Part shown: positions 42,601-57,600 of the stretch, in pieces | Layout: the number at the start of each line of letters is the position of its first letter | Position numbering within the stretch: the first letter of the stretch is position 1 | Notes under the pieces: model-generated | Databases searched by the model: none | Told to the model about the DNA's origin: nothing | Seen by the model: the letters and a program-made list of their open reading frames with translations, nothing else | DNA from: Antilocapra americana | Lineage: Eukaryota > Chordata > Mammalia > Artiodactyla > Antilocapridae | DNA: 64,000 bases | Direction of reading: 5' to 3' | Assembly (NCBI GenBank): GCA_007570785.1 | Contig: ML660201.1 | Span: 39,240,588 to 39,304,587 of the forward strand | Position numbers and translations under genes: made by a program

Positions 42601-45600
42601 TATATACGGAATCTACAAAGACGGTACTGATGAATCGATCTGCAGGGCAGCAATGAAGATGCAGACATGGTGAAGAGACTTGTGGACACAGTGTAGGAAG
42701 GAGAGGCTGGGACAAGTTGAGACAGTAGCATGGACACATACAGATTACCATATGCAAAATAGGTAGCCAGTAGGAATTTGCTGTATAAGTCAGGGAGCTC
42801 AACCCAGTGCTCCAGACAACCTAGAGGGGTGAGGTGGGGTGGGAGACGTGAGGGAGGTTCGAACCAGAGGGGACATACGTATACCTGCAGCTGATTGATG
42901 TTGATGTTAGGCAGAAACCAGCCCAATATTGTAAAGCAATTATCCTCCAATTAAAGAAACAAATACAGTAAAATAAATAAAGGCAAAAAAAAAAAAAAGG
43001 CATCTGAAAAACCACTGCTGTGTTCACCTAAGTTTTAGCAACTGAGTGAAGTCAAGTGTATCTCCTTTTCAACCACATGAAGTAAATTTCATTTAAAACT
43101 TAACTGGAAAAAAAAAAAAACCCTAACTGACTGAATCATAGAACCTTGTGCTTTAACTTTATGCAAAACAAAGTCTCCAGTTTCCACTCTGCGTTCACAG
43201 AAGGGACATGGACCACGTCACAAACATGCTTTGATCTCGGAAATGAGAGTCAGCGTCCTTAAAAGAAGGACTGCGCATGTGTCCTTCCCTTAGGCCGTTT
43301 GCAGCCCATGCTCTCTGCCGGATGGTCTGTTGCTCTGCTGGGGAAGCTGGTCTCCCCACCGATTTCAAAGAGCCTACATTCCAGCCAGGAGAGATACTGC
43401 AAAGCAGCGCTCAAAAATGCTTTTGACCTAAGACACGACTACAGGATGGATGCGGTGTTTTAAACAGCAGTTCCTGTAGCTGCTCTCTAGTACAGAGACC
43501 CCTAAATGACACCAAAACCATTACATAATTTGCTAGGATGGAAACTCATGAATTCCATCTTACATCAGAGCAAAGAAAACAAACCCTGGAAAATCTGGAG
43601 ACTCAATTAAATAGTAATTAAAAATGAACTATGACCTTTGCTTGTTCAATAGCCCTCACATCTCTTAGGCCAATACCTTTAAAGGATAGAAAGAGACACA
43701 GAGAACAGGAACTCGGAGAATCACACACGACATATATAACTGGCTAGAAAACACAAACACACAAACTCTGATCTGGCTGGCGACGGTGACTTTTATGTGG
43801 GTCTGGTGTCTCGGATGGCCAGCTTCTCACCCCTCACGCGCTCAGCTGCTACCATCTTCCTCAGGCTGCCCCTCGCTTTATCCTCATTTGCCCCTGCCTG
43901 CAAGACCAGGCCACCCCGAGTCCTTCTAGCCGTCACTGTGTGGCGATCAGCCGCGACCACAGGGCCTCAGGGAAAGGCACAGCGGCTCTCTGCCACTTAC
44001 CAGTTTTGTGACCTAACTCCTCTGAGCCTCAGGTTCCTCATCTGCAAGATCATACCTTTCCAACAGGGCTGTGGTGAATATTCAGTGACATGGAGTACTT
44101 AGAGCAGCCAGCACAAAGGCCGGCTTTGTAACTTAGTTTTCTTTCCTGCTAAGAAAATAATGAAGGACTTCCCTGGGTGGCTCAGAGGCTGAGGCTCCCG
44201 ATGCAGGGGGCACCAGTTCAATCCCTAGTGCGGCAACAAGACCCCACATGACACAACTAAGGGTTTGCATCTAACAACTAAGACCTGGTGTGCGTGTGGG
44301 CTCAGTCCCTCAGTTGTGTCCAACTCTTGGCGACCCCATGGACTGTAGCCAGCTGGGATCCTCTGCCCATGGGATTCTCCAGGCAAGAATACTGGAGTGG
44401 GTTGCCATTTCCTACTCCAGGGGAATCTTCCCGACCCAGGGATCGAACCCGAGTCTCCTGCTTGCTAGGCAGATTGTTTAGCACTGAGCCACCTGCGAAG
44501 CCCCCCAAAATAAATATTAAAAGAAAAAATAGCAAAGGCAAGGTGTTCAAAGGGGAATCTGTCGTGGCTCTAACCTACAAGTACAGGAGTCAGCATCAGC
44601 ACCAAGAGCACCAAGGGAAGAAGGAACAGCCATTCGCTAGGAACATGGAAAACAATTTTTATCAGTCTCCAACTGCTAACAAGGAATACCATTCCTCCAG
44701 CCTCAATCGTCCCGGCTTCTACACCCAGTTTCAAAGCAAGCTAATTAAAAAGCCTCCTCCCTAAGATAACCTGAAAGTGAAAGGTGCTCAGTCATTTCCA
44801 ACTCTTTGCGACTTCATGGAATTCTCAAGGCCAGAATACTGGAGTGGGGAGCCTTTCCCTCCTCCAGGGGATCTTCCCAACCCAGGGATTGAACCCAGGT
44901 CTCCGGCACTGCAGGTGGATTCTTCACCAGCTGAGCCACAAGGGCAGCCCAAGATAACCTGGATATCAGCAATAAGAGGATGGGCAAGTTATTTATGGTT
45001 TATGTACATAGTGGAAGAATATGCAAGCCTTTAAAAGGATGTAGTGAAATGATTTTCATTACCTGGGGAAAAGTGTGTGCTATGATGTTAATTATTAAAA
45101 ACGGATAAAAAATTCTGGGATGACATAGATAGGAAGAGGGAACTATACCAAATGTTAGTATCTGTTGTCTCCGGAGGTGAAATTATCTGTGATTTAAATT
45201 CTCATAGCTATTTTTTGTTTTCTATTTTTCACTTTATCCTCAATGAGCACATATTACATTTCAAATCAGGAAAAACCTTTTTTTTTTGAAGTTCCTTGGT
45301 TTGTCATACATATCATTTAAAACATGGTACTTTAAAGAATCTCAAGTAGTGGAATCCAAGCTTGGGTAAGAGTATAGTATGTTATCAATGATAAATGCAA
45401 ACTAGCATCTTTTGTCCTTTGGCAAGGGACCTTTTGGTCAATTTACAATTTATCAGCACTTTTACTATGCTGGGAAGACTGGAAAAACAGAAGATGAAAG
45501 TCAAACAAATGAACTCTTCTCCTTGTATCAGGGGTGGTAAAACATTTGGTGGGAGGAAAAAAAAAAAAAGCTTGAAAGTTAGAAGTCAAGCGAGGGGAGT

Positions 45601-48600
45601 CCCTGCTGCTTTCAATAATTTATAGTAGAACTGGTCACCATCACTAAGGATATCAGAGAGCTGACTACACAGAAATTCATTCTACCTGGCCTAAAAATGT
45701 CACTGTGTTCTCCTGAGACACTACTTCCAATTCATAACCAGCCACATCTGTGACTACGCACACCACGCTGCCATTTCTCTCCTCAGAGCTGAAGGTAAAT
45801 AACTGCTGCTTATGGAGCACTTACTCTGCGCCTTCTGTTCCTCAGCTTAGTCCCTCTCCCAGCGAGTGGAGGCAGATGTCACTCTTTTACAACACTCCTG
45901 GCGCTCAGAGAGGGTAGATGCCCTAAACCAGGGCGCTCAGCTAGTAAGTGCTGAGAACGGCCTCTAGCCTAGGCCTGTCTGACCCAGGGCACAGGAGTTC
46001 CCCGGTTCTATGGCCTTGGGCAGAATGCTTTCATACCATATACCCCTCATTCTGAGGATGGCTGAACGGGCAGAACCAGTCCGTCAAGTTGGGAAGAGGT
46101 TGGGACAGAGGGCCAAGCAAGGAGGGCCTGGGGGATCTGAGCTAACGCGGCTGGGAGCATTCACAACACCGCCCAGACCTTAAGACCCTGCACTTTGCAG
46201 CCCCCTTCCTGCTACATGTACACAGACCATTGTCTATGCGCTTCCAGGATGGATGTTATCTGGGCACTGCATACAAAGTGTGTATAAAATAAGAAAATGA
46301 TTTTCAACAAGCCCCACCATGAATACTAGGCATGTTCTGAAGCAGAAAGGAGCATTTTTACATGAACATGTCTGAAGTGGATGCTCTGAATTCTCAGCAA
46401 TCTGAATGGCAGTTGTACCAAAACAGAACAGGGTCTTTGATTAGGCTGCCATGTTTCCGCACGACGCTCCCATTAAACGCTGACAAGGTTTGCAGGATAA
46501 GCGGACCTCTTTCTTATGTTTTACTGTTGAAACCCGTGGAGGCAATGGATCTCAAAGGTCACCAAGCCCTGCTGGATGCGAGGCTGGCAGAGCCCTCTGT
46601 CTCGCTTGGTCTTTCTCAGTCAAGTTGGCAGACTGGAGAGAGTGGTGGCCCAAGGATGTGAGGTCAAATGCGGCAGCCACAAGGCACACGTGGCCCGTGT
46701 TTCACTTAAGGGCGGAATTTTAACTTTTGTTTAGCTTTATTAAATTTAAGTAGTCCAGGGCTTCCCTGGTGGCTCAGTGGTGAAGAATCCACCTGCTGAA
46801 GCAGGAGGCACCTGTTTGAGCCCTGATCCGAGAAGATCCCACAGCAGAGGAGCAACTAAGCCCGCCACTGCAACTCCTGCGCCTGGGCTCTAGAGCCCGG
46901 GAGCGGCAGCTCCTGAAGCTCAGGAACCTGGAAACGGTGCTCCCCAGCAGGGGAAGCCACGGCCCTGAGAAGCCTGTGCATCGCATCTAGAGAGTAGCTT
47001 CCACGCGCCACAGTTAGAGAAAAACCCGTGCAACAATGAAGACGCAGCACAGCCAAAAATTAAAAAAATATATTTTGTTAAAAATTAAGTAGTCCAGTGG
47101 CTACAGCACTGGCCAATATGGTTATAGATGACATATTTACAGATATAAACATGTACTTATGAAAATATAAGCATACTAAATATAGTGTTAGGACTTGCTT
47201 CTTTTCACTTAATATAACATGAATTTTTTTCCATTTTAGTAACTGTACCTCTGGATATTATTTTTAATACCTATATCTGTGCTGTCCCATATGGTAGCCA
47301 CAAAAAAATGATTTACATTGATTGCAGATAATCGATGACAGTATTTCAGAGATAGTGGGTTAAGCAGGATATACTATTTAATTTCACCTGTTTCTTTATA
47401 CTTCCACTCCTAGCAGCTCGAATAGAAGAACTGAGAAAATGCTCACTCAAGTTAGTGTCTGGTTCTGCAGATTGGGGAAGGCCCACTAGCTTGCCCTTGG
47501 GGAGCCACCAAACAGGTGTGGCCCTAAGGACAGACTCGGCTGGGAATGGCTCTCGACATCACCCAACGGCATCAGACAAACCTTCATTCTGCTGCCCCCA
47601 GCCTTATGGCCTGGAGCAAGTTACATACTTTACTTTCCTCCAACTTTCTTGCACTTGACTTTTCTCCAACTAAAAAAATGGTGATGATAACAGACACAAT
47701 TCAGAGGGGTCATGAGGATCAGATGAGAATCCAGAAAAGTTCGGCAATTTTTGATCAAGTTAAATATTCACTTAGCATGTGACTAAGCAATTCCATCCCT
47801 AGGTACTTACCCACGAGAAATGAAAACACATCTACACAAAGACTTATGTTCATAGCATCTCTGTTCATGATTAGCCCCAACCTGGAAACAACCCAAAAGT
47901 CTACTAACTGGTCATAACAAGCTGTGGAACATTCAAACAGTGGAACATTACTCAGCAATAAAAAACACGCAACACAAAACATGCAACAGAAGAACCACAT
48001 TCTATCTGTGGACTCTCTCTCTTAATAAGCCTTTCACTTAAAAACAACAACAAACATGCAATAGCATGGAGGAAGCTCAAAGCTCGAAACTAAGTGAAAG
48101 AAGCCAGACATCAAAAACTATGTCCTACAAAATTCCATTTACATACGGCATTCTAGAAAACGTGAAACAACAGTAACAGAAAGCAGATCAGTAGTTGCCA
48201 GGTACTGACTGCAACGAAGACCAAGAACATATTTCAAGTAATGAAAATGTTACACAGTGGGTACATTTACATGGGTTAAAACTTTTCAATGATGAAAGTT
48301 AGCACAGGGCATATAAAAAGTGCTTTAACAATGCTAACTCTTCTCATGACAAGTATTGTCTAAAACCAAACTCAGATTCACCATCTTTCTGGGAAGACCA
48401 GCTACCCACTGCTTACCTTATACTATTTTTGTTTAATCATTTCTAGTGTCCCTGTTTCCCTCCTGCCACCGACCTGAGATGTGGCCTTTCTAACTGCACA
48501 GCTTCATGATCACTCGACTTTTCTCTTCTTCCTTCACCTTTCTTACTGAACCTTGCACACTGTCAACAGATGAAGTTCCTAAAATACCACCTTCTGCCAC

Positions 48601-51600
48601 ATGTGTGCTTCGAGCCCCCTCCCTGCTATTCAGATCCTTAAGTGTGGCATCCAAAGGACCCCACAATTGGCTGTAGTCTCCTTTTCCATCTTTTAATCTA
48701 CACCAGAATCCTCTACAATAAATCTTTGTGTGATGAATGAACCAATGAAGGCAGGGACTGAGTCTGCCTTGCTTAAACCTGCATCCCAAGTGCCTACGGT
48801 GGTGACAGGAACACAGGGGTATACTCAGCCGCATCTGATGAATGAACTAAAGACCTTCTGCACATTGAAAATGCATCCTGACCTCAGAGAACATAGCTGC
48901 TCATTCTCTCATTCTTTTCTTTTTTTTAACTGAGATCCTTTTGGTGGGTTAGTAATAGTTTGGAACAAGATAAACAACTAGTGGTTCTGGAAAGTGTTTC
49001 AAAATTTATGTGTTAAGGCTTATAAGGCTTCTATTTCTACTTTTAAAAAAAATCTGTCAATAAATATTTAAGTACTTTTTCCCTTTAACTCAAAACAAAG
49101 GGTCTCCAACTGTATGCATAAGACATATGGGAGGCATCACAGAGAATGAGATGAATGTGCTCATAGTTCCAGTTGGTTTATCATGGTTTTGAAAACTATG
49201 TAGCTTTTAATTTTATTTTCTTCTTAGTCATATAGGGTTTCATTTACACCCATAATGGACTGTGACTAAAGGCAGATTTAAGGAAAAGCCAACGGCAAAA
49301 TATGAAAGACAAGAAATGGCAATCATTGTAAAAATGAGTATTCTGAAAACTGCCTGAAGCAGCAGGTATATTTACCTTATCACAATTCTTACTGTAAGAT
49401 TTCAGAAGCCAGTGTAATTCAAATCCCAAAGATAAAATATTATAATTTTTAAAAACGTGCTAATCTGAATAGAATATTTTTAAATTTAAAAATCACTTCC
49501 TGAGATGGTTTTTACAATTCAGTATTATGAAAAGAGTCTGCAAGGAGAAAAAAAGGCCTGTGGAGTGCTGATTTACAACAAGCTCTCTGGAAGGCTCTGT
49601 TAAGCCTTTCCTAGTTCCTCCAGGAGAATTGAGTGGGGCCACACCCACCTGGCCCTCTCTCCCAGGCAGCCTGGTACTTTCAAAACCTACTTTTCCTTTG
49701 GTTTATGGGTCTACCACCTCTACCAAGGTGTAAGCTCCCTATTTCATTCATCTTTCTAGCTGAATACAGAACATAGTGCTTAGCACATAGAAAACTAAAG
49801 TGCTTGCTAATGTTCCCAGTGTCCTAGACTTTCTAACATGGCAGAAACCGTCCGCTTCACAGAGCAGACTGCATCCAAGCCTGGGAAACAAACCCACAGC
49901 CTGACTGCGCTCATCTTAGAGGAAAGGAAGGCAGGCAGGCTACAGAGGATACGCATGCGTTTCTCAGGAGGCAGTGTTCAGAAGATGTCAGCTGCCTGTT
50001 CCCCCTCCATGGTCACTTGTCAGAGGAAGTGGCAGGAAAAAGAACAAAGCAGAGGGCTTTCTATTTTATTTTTTCACCCTGCTACCAGAGGTCAAGTGTG
50101 TGTGAACTGATGTTGGGATTCCTTTGATGATGAACAAAAGCTGGGATGTGAGGAGCTGAAGTGGGCATTGGCCAGGGACCTCCTCCCTTCGGGCCTGGCC
50201 TTGGGGAACTCCTCTGCTGGCCTGGTGGCTGAGCCTGTGGCCTGCTCACTTGCCTCTTCCACCTCCCCTGCTGCCTCTGAACACCAACAGCGAGCTCTGC
50301 TGCCAGGCAGGCCTGGTAAGGAGACCCTGTGCTCTATCTCCAAGCCTGGCTGCCAGAATGTGTCCCTCCAGGGTAAAAGAGAAAAACAAAGGAGTCGAGG
50401 AAGAGGGTGGGGGTGGGGGGGGTCTTTGAAATGTCACTGGTCTTTTTTGCTATTTTCTAGCAGTCACAGTGGACAGTGAGACAAACTTTTAAAGAAATAC
50501 TTTTCCTTTTTCCATTCAATGCCTAAAAAAGTTCAAGTGTCTAAAAAGTTAATAGGCTCTAACAAATACAGAGGGTAAACTACAACCAAGACAGTGACAT
50601 CTATGTGCGAACTTCTGTTCAGAACGACCCCTGTGTCTGAGCTCAGTTAATCATCACACAGAGCCCGAGCATCTTCATACTAACCCCACTTAACAGATTA
50701 AGAAACTGAGGCTGGGACTTCCCTGGTGATCCAGTGGTTAAGAATCTACCCTGTATGCTGGGGACATGGATTCAATCCCTGGTTGGGGAACTAAGATCCC
50801 ACATGCCAAGGGGGAACTAAGCCCTTGCAGCCCAACTACTGAGCCCACGAGCACAACTAGAGAATCCCTGTACCACAAGGAAAGATCTCGCATACTGCAA
50901 CTAAGACCCAATGCAGCCAAATAATTTTCAAAGAAGAAACTGAGGCTGGAGAGATTAAGCAAGATCACTAAGGCAATGCTCCACTCCTCCAGCTATTTCC
51001 AGTTTCACCTGTGATGGAGAGGGCATAAACAGAGAACAGGGAATAAAAAATAATCTGTGTGTAAAATGCTTGCGACTTTCGCACAAATAAAACTGAGTGG
51101 GAATGACAGAGGAAGGAAATCACATACAGTTTAGTAGGTAAGACTGTAGGTAGCAGTCTACAGGAAGGGCTTCCTCAGCTGAGCCCTGAGTAAACGCATT
51201 CATTCAACAAACTCATGGGTTCAGCAATACTTACTGAATGCTTCCTGTCTGTGGCAGAGACTGTGCTAGTTTGAATCAAAATAGCAATACACAGACAGAC
51301 ATGAAAGGCTGGATTTCAAGTTAAAAGAAGAAAGGAAGACAAAAAAGCACCCACGGTGGCTGAACAGTGGCCCCGTGTGGTCCTCTCCATTTAACGAGTG
51401 GGAAGGGGAAGAGGTGAGCTGTCTAAGCACAGCCCCACTTCTCCACTCCTCCCCCGCTAAAAAAAAAAGCCTCAGCTGAATAAATGAGGAGAAATGGCCT
51501 ATTTCTGATGAGCCATGTCAAAGAAATGTTGGCAGCCCTGTTTGAATATCATAAACAGAGGTGCTGTGGTAAGAGGCGGGTCTGAGGCCAGGGCTTTGGC

Positions 51601-54600
51601 ACAGAGCCCTTTGCCCTTCCCCGTGTACTCTGATCACTAAGTCACCTGGCACGCACGCCTACATGCACTAGGCAGGCTGCGACCCAGAGCAATGCTCCGC
51701 GCTCACAGGATGTAATTCATCTCCTGTTCTCAATACAGCCGCCTCTTGAACAGCATGGGTTTGAACTGTGCAGGTCCACTTACACGAGGATTTTTTCCCC
51801 CTAATAAGTGTGTACTGCGGTACTACACACGTGTGATTGGTTGCGTCCACCAATACAAAGAGCAGGTTACAAGGTCATATGCAGATTTCCCAGTGTAGGG
51901 AGGGCCAGTGCCCGAACCCCCGTGTTGTTCAAAAGTCATTTTTAGAGGATTTTAAGTGGTAATATATGTGATAGTGCAGTGCATTTTTTAAAAAATGCAC
52001 ATCTCTCACTGATTTAAATAACTCCCCAAATTCACAGTTGTCAAAATTTTTCCAGTGATTCCAGCCTGAAGATCCAGAGCCCATGAGCAGGTTTCAGGTC
52101 AGTGAGGTTCTGAGAGGTCATATAAACACGTGTAAGAGTGTTTATGGAGAATCTGTCTCTCTGATGAATCAGATATCTTGAAGGAGCTGGACCCAAAGAG
52201 ATAAAAGACTCAGAATATATCCTGAGGTTAGCATCCAGCAATGTCATAAAACTTTCCAGAATGAGGGTTAAGGGGTCGGGGGCTTATTTTCAAGATAATG
52301 AAAAGTGTTCTAAAATTGAATATGGTGATAGATACATGATTCTGTGAATATACCAAAGCCATCGAGCTGTACCCTGTAAATGGGTAAACTGTTTGGTATG
52401 TGAATTATATAAAGCTGTGACACAAGCAAACAGCTTCTGGGGAAGACTCCTATTACTCTGCAGTGAGTTCCCCAAGCTAACCTTATGTTAATGGATACCC
52501 TGTTAGCCACTAAAATAATAACTACTGGGTTATTTGAAGACAATAATGACAATGGAATTCCCTTTGGCTTTTATCTGTCCTCTTTTGGAGGAAATGCACG
52601 ATAGCGTGATCCTGAGCTAGAAATGGCCAGATTTACCTCAAATTTGGTGGTTAGAAAGTCAACCAGAGATCAAGTGGCCAACCTGCAGGGACTCTTCCCT
52701 CCGCTGAGGTCCAAGTACTTATCCAAGGTCAAGTATTTGTTTCTTAACCCTTTGTTAAAAGTTTCAAGCTAAACAAACAGGGCCCCCCTCATCACCTCTG
52801 AAGAGGAGCCACATCTTAATTTCCCCTAACAAACCATGGGCACATTATCCATGAAAAGAAGTCACTGACAAGGACAAATGCCAGTTTAAGGGGAGAAACA
52901 ATAGGAAAAGCCTACTGCTCTCCCTGCCACAACACCTCCCCTACACGTAATCACTTACGAGTTCTGAAACAATGCCTATGTCCAGCTTGCCCATTTTCAG
53001 GATGGAACAGAAAGGAGCTTCATTTCATATGACGCTGCCTAGAAACCACTCACACCACCTGCTTGCCATGGAGAACAGAGGGTTTGTTTAACTTGCCCTA
53101 GATGAAGCCACTGAGGCGCTCAATCAACAACCTGTATTTTGAACAATCTCAAGATCACAATACACATGGAAGCTAGCTATGTACATGTGGGTGGCTGTTT
53201 TCATTATTCCCCTGGGGGGGGGGGTGAGGGGGAACCAGGAAGCATCTTTTCACCTAAAATAAACCTTAGCCACAGAATCCTTGTTCTTCGCAGTAACTCC
53301 AGCCAGGTTATTATCTGTATTCCTAAGACAAGAAAGCTTTCTACTGGGATAATCCTCAAAAGAGGTGATGTATAAGAATTAAGAGTCCTCAGCCCCTACA
53401 TCAAAGTACAAAACAATTGATTCTTTAGTAGAAAGAGACTGAATCTATAAATTAACTAATTACAAGTCTTCTAAGCATCCAGCTCAGTTTTCTGACTGCA
53501 TCCAACAGAGGTTTCAAGGACAAACACAGAAAAATATATACCCAAGTAGAAGATGAGTGATGAAATTCCTGGAAAATCACTATTATTATATTATTATACT
53601 GTGTTCAAGTGCTGCAAGGTAATGATCATCCTGCTTCCACTTCTCTAGGCAAACACCCTGAAAAAAAATTTTTTTTAAATATTCAATATAACTTGGTAAG
53701 CAAAATAACTTTCCACATAACATCTCCAAAGGAAGCCTAGATGGATTCTGATATTGAGCACTGGACTATTTAAACTGTCAGGGCCTTCAAGCAACCATGT
53801 CTCCTGTTTTGGCATCACATTTGAACAGGTATTCTGGTGATACGGGAATAGAATTTAAAAGACTATTTTAAAAAATAAAAGTTTAGAAGAGGTTGAAGGT
53901 CAATAAACCAAGCCACAAAAGGAACTTCAAAACTCTTTGTTACGACAGGTAAAGATTCTGGTCGACTTGCATACAGCCTGGAAAACAGAAGACCTCAGAA
54001 CCTGACAGAACAAAGTTCCATGTGAGCAGGAGCTGTGAAGTTCACCCCCAGCAGGTGCCTGGCACACGCTAGGCGCTCAGCACATCTCTGTTAAGGGAAC
54101 GTGTACTATTGAATAAACAAGCTGTGCAGGAATGCACTTTCCAAAATCAAAGTTCAAGGTGAGATCCATTTTCGGTAAAGATTTTAACATGAAATATTAC
54201 CTTTTCTATTGACTTGTAAACTACTCTGTTATGCCTCAAATACCACTAAATTGTCTTTTGTTTCTCAAGAACAAAATGCACCAAATGCAGAGTCAATGGG
54301 CCCTAATTCTGATGAACCTCAAGGGAGAACAGTTAAAAAGGGAGGAAATGGAGATTAATTCTCCCCTTTCCACTCCCCTACTCCCCTTGCTGAAAGCATC
54401 TCTATATACTGTCCTTTCTGATTTTATGGAAGTTTCATTTCCTTGCAGCAAAAGCCTGCTCCATTTCCTGAAGCTAAATTCATTGTGCTCCATAAATGTG
54501 AAAATAAAATCATTCAAACCACATTCAGGCACAGAATCACCTACCAACCTGCACCTTCTGCTGGTTTTTCATCCCAATACGCCTTTCTGGTGGTGACCCT

Positions 54601-57600
54601 GTGTTCCCTTCATCCTTCTGGCATCTCTATTTTCCAATCCACAGAATTTTCCCCTCCCAAGTCCATAAATTCTAAATCATATGGAACAAAACATTTTCTG
54701 CTATAAATCCTGTTTCTCAACGCTCAACAATCTTGATAAACAAAAGCAACCATGGACAGAGACTAACTTACTTGCAATCAAAACGTATTAATGTATTTAA
54801 CCCTTTGCATTTATGTGGCCATACAATGAATAGATGGAAAGAGGAAGGAATGTACTTCTGATATTCTTAACAACCTTGGAAAGCAGGCAGGGCAGACATT
54901 TTATTATCCCATTTACAGGTGACAAAACTACACATCAAAAAGCTTAAGTGAAAAAAGAAAAAAGGCTTAAGTGACTTGCTCAACCAATGCTGTCACATGA
55001 CATGTCACCCCAAACCCACATTAGGGTCCTGCCTCATCCAACCCAAAGGATATCTACCACGTACCCTCTCCGTAGCTTTCTGTCCTATATACAGTCAAGG
55101 AGTAACTTCACAGAGATTTGGCATTTGAAAGGGAGGATGGTCCTCTGACTTTGGAGATACCATCTCCCTTTAGCCAACAAGCCAGAAAATCATCTTCCAA
55201 CTTCCCAACAGAAAACAATGCATTTTTCTTCTGTATACCACTTTTAACAACTACTGCTTTTCAGAACAGTTTCCAACAGTTCCTGTTTTAAAGAGACTTA
55301 CCCTTAAGACTCTACTAGTCCAAAAAGTTTGCATCAGCATAGGATTTTCTCAATAAAGTTCAGGGCTGATGCAATATTTTTCAGTCTCATATTTTACAGC
55401 TAAAATGACAAGAACATAAAACAGTCAAAAATTACGCAAGACAATGCTGCATTTTTTTTTTTTTAACTCCGCCACATCTGCCTCTATGCATCTCCTGTGA
55501 GTCACGGTCTTTGGTGTTCAGTCATCATTATAGGAACTCTCATTCTCTACCCTAAATTATTTTATTTCTTAAAGAAAACCTCTGCAATAAAAACAGAATC
55601 CTATGACCATCTTTCACCACTTTGCTGACCCCTTAATGCAGAGCCTCAGATGCTGTTCCAATTTTTTATCACTCCAGTTTAACACAAACAGAAAAGAAGA
55701 CAAAGGGCTCTACAATTCATTCATTTATCCATTCAACAGACACATGAAATCCTATCAGATGCCTAGAACTGGGGCCCCAAAATGGACAATAATTGTCCCT
55801 CCTCTTACAACCTGGTAGAGTGGAAAACTAAAGGAGTAAATACAGAATAACCTGATAAAGGTTAAGGTGGAGGTGAACACAGGGCCTGGGGCAGCGGCTA
55901 TCCGTCATGAAATGCTTTCTGGAAGAAGCAGTCTGCCAGCATTTATAATCAACTCTCTCTGGACTTTCAGTACAAAATAAGCCTAAGACCTAACCCCGCT
56001 CCCTAGAAGGTTATAAGATGTACTGGTCAACAGTCAAGTTAAAATAATAATCTAATTAAAATAGCAGAATTTATTCTTGATTCCCAGTCCTAAATTTCAA
56101 CTCCTAACCCCTATTCCCTTAGGCACAAATTACAGAGGGGTTAACAAATTCTGTCCCATACAATGCCTTCTCACAAGTCTGTAGAACAGTTAAAGACACT
56201 CACGGTGAAATAAAATGCACTTTAAAAAATACATGATCATTTTCCTAGACTGGAAGTGAACACTTTGAAGGATCCAAGCCCTACAAAGCATGACTGTCAG
56301 AAGAGGAAACTGAGGTTCAAAAAAGTCCCACTTTAATACAACAGAATAAAAGATGTCTTTGAAGTCACCAGAACAGCTTGAGCAAGAAGAGAAACAGAAG
56401 GCTATTGTGGGGCTTTAGGCTCCAGATGATGAACCCCTAACACCCTGCAATGGTAAACAAACAAGCCTCTGAGACGGAATCTGATTTGGTAACTCAACAA
56501 AACATTACAATCTAAGGAATCTCTCTCTCCATTCATTTTTTCCCAAAGTCCCACTGGCTAGCAGCTCCTGGGGTTTGGTTGGGGGGGGGGGTTGCTAGTT
56601 TTTTGCTGGTAAATTATAATGCACAGTGTGATTAAAAAAAAAAAAAGGTACAGGCACATGAAAATAACCACGGTTTTAAAGGCCTATAAAAGACACTATG
56701 TAACAGAAATGAACTCTGTGTTTACTATGAGGACTTATTACTCCTTTATGCTACTCCAGTGGGTTTTAAACTCAATTGAATGCTACCACTGCCTGCTAAA
56801 GAGCAAGTTAGAGGAGGGAAGGAGCAATTTCAAACACCTGCCTCGGCAGGAGCCCAAACTGCCTCCCTCACCATCTCCTCGTGCCTCAGGCAAGCAGCTG
56901 ATCTGGAAAGGGGGCTTCAGACACCGGCCACTCTGCCATCCCAACAAGTAGGCTCCATCAAGTCATCCTTCCATTTGGCCCGGCACACCCTCCTCCCCAC
57001 CACTCGGACCCCCAGCTGAAAGGAGGGAAACTCAGCCGGCCCAGAGAGGAGCAGCGGAGAGGGTCCTGAGCGGTCTCTCGGCTCCGCCGGCCGACGCGGG
57101 CCCGGGGGTCCCTCCCCTCCCCCGACTCGGAGCCCTTCCCAGGGGCTGCGGTTGCCACCCCCGTCCCCGCAGGACCGCGGCTGCCGCCTGGGCCGCGGGG
57201 ACCCTGGCCCAGGAGCGACGCCGCGCCCGCGCCCTCGCGGCCCGGCCGGCCGCCCCCTGCCGCGGGCCCCGGCGGCGACCCTGCCCGGCCGCCCGCAGCC
57301 CTCGCCAGGCCCGGGGNNNNNNNNNNNNNNNNNNNNNNNNNNNNNNNNNNNNNNNNNNNNNNNNNNNNNNNNNNNNNNNNNNNNNNNNNNNNNNNNNNNN
57401 NNNNNNNNNNNNNNNNNNNNNNNNNNNNNNNNNNNNNNNNNNNNNNNNNNNNNNNNNNNNNNNNNNNNNNNNNNNNNNNNNNNNNNNNNNNNNNNNNNNN
57501 NNNNNNNNNNNNNNNNNNNNNNNNNNNNNNNNNNNNNNNNNNNNNNNNNNNNNNNNNNNNNNNNNNNNNNNNNNNNNNNNNNNNNNNNNNNNNNNNNNNN

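Noticed and set aside
42360..42950. 196-codon minus-strand open frame
   Set aside because: It runs antisense through an L1 3' UTR and its inverted arm.
44204..44216. CTCF-like AGGGGGCAC in a CHR SINE
   Set aside because: The left half of the motif does not match; too weak to report as a site.
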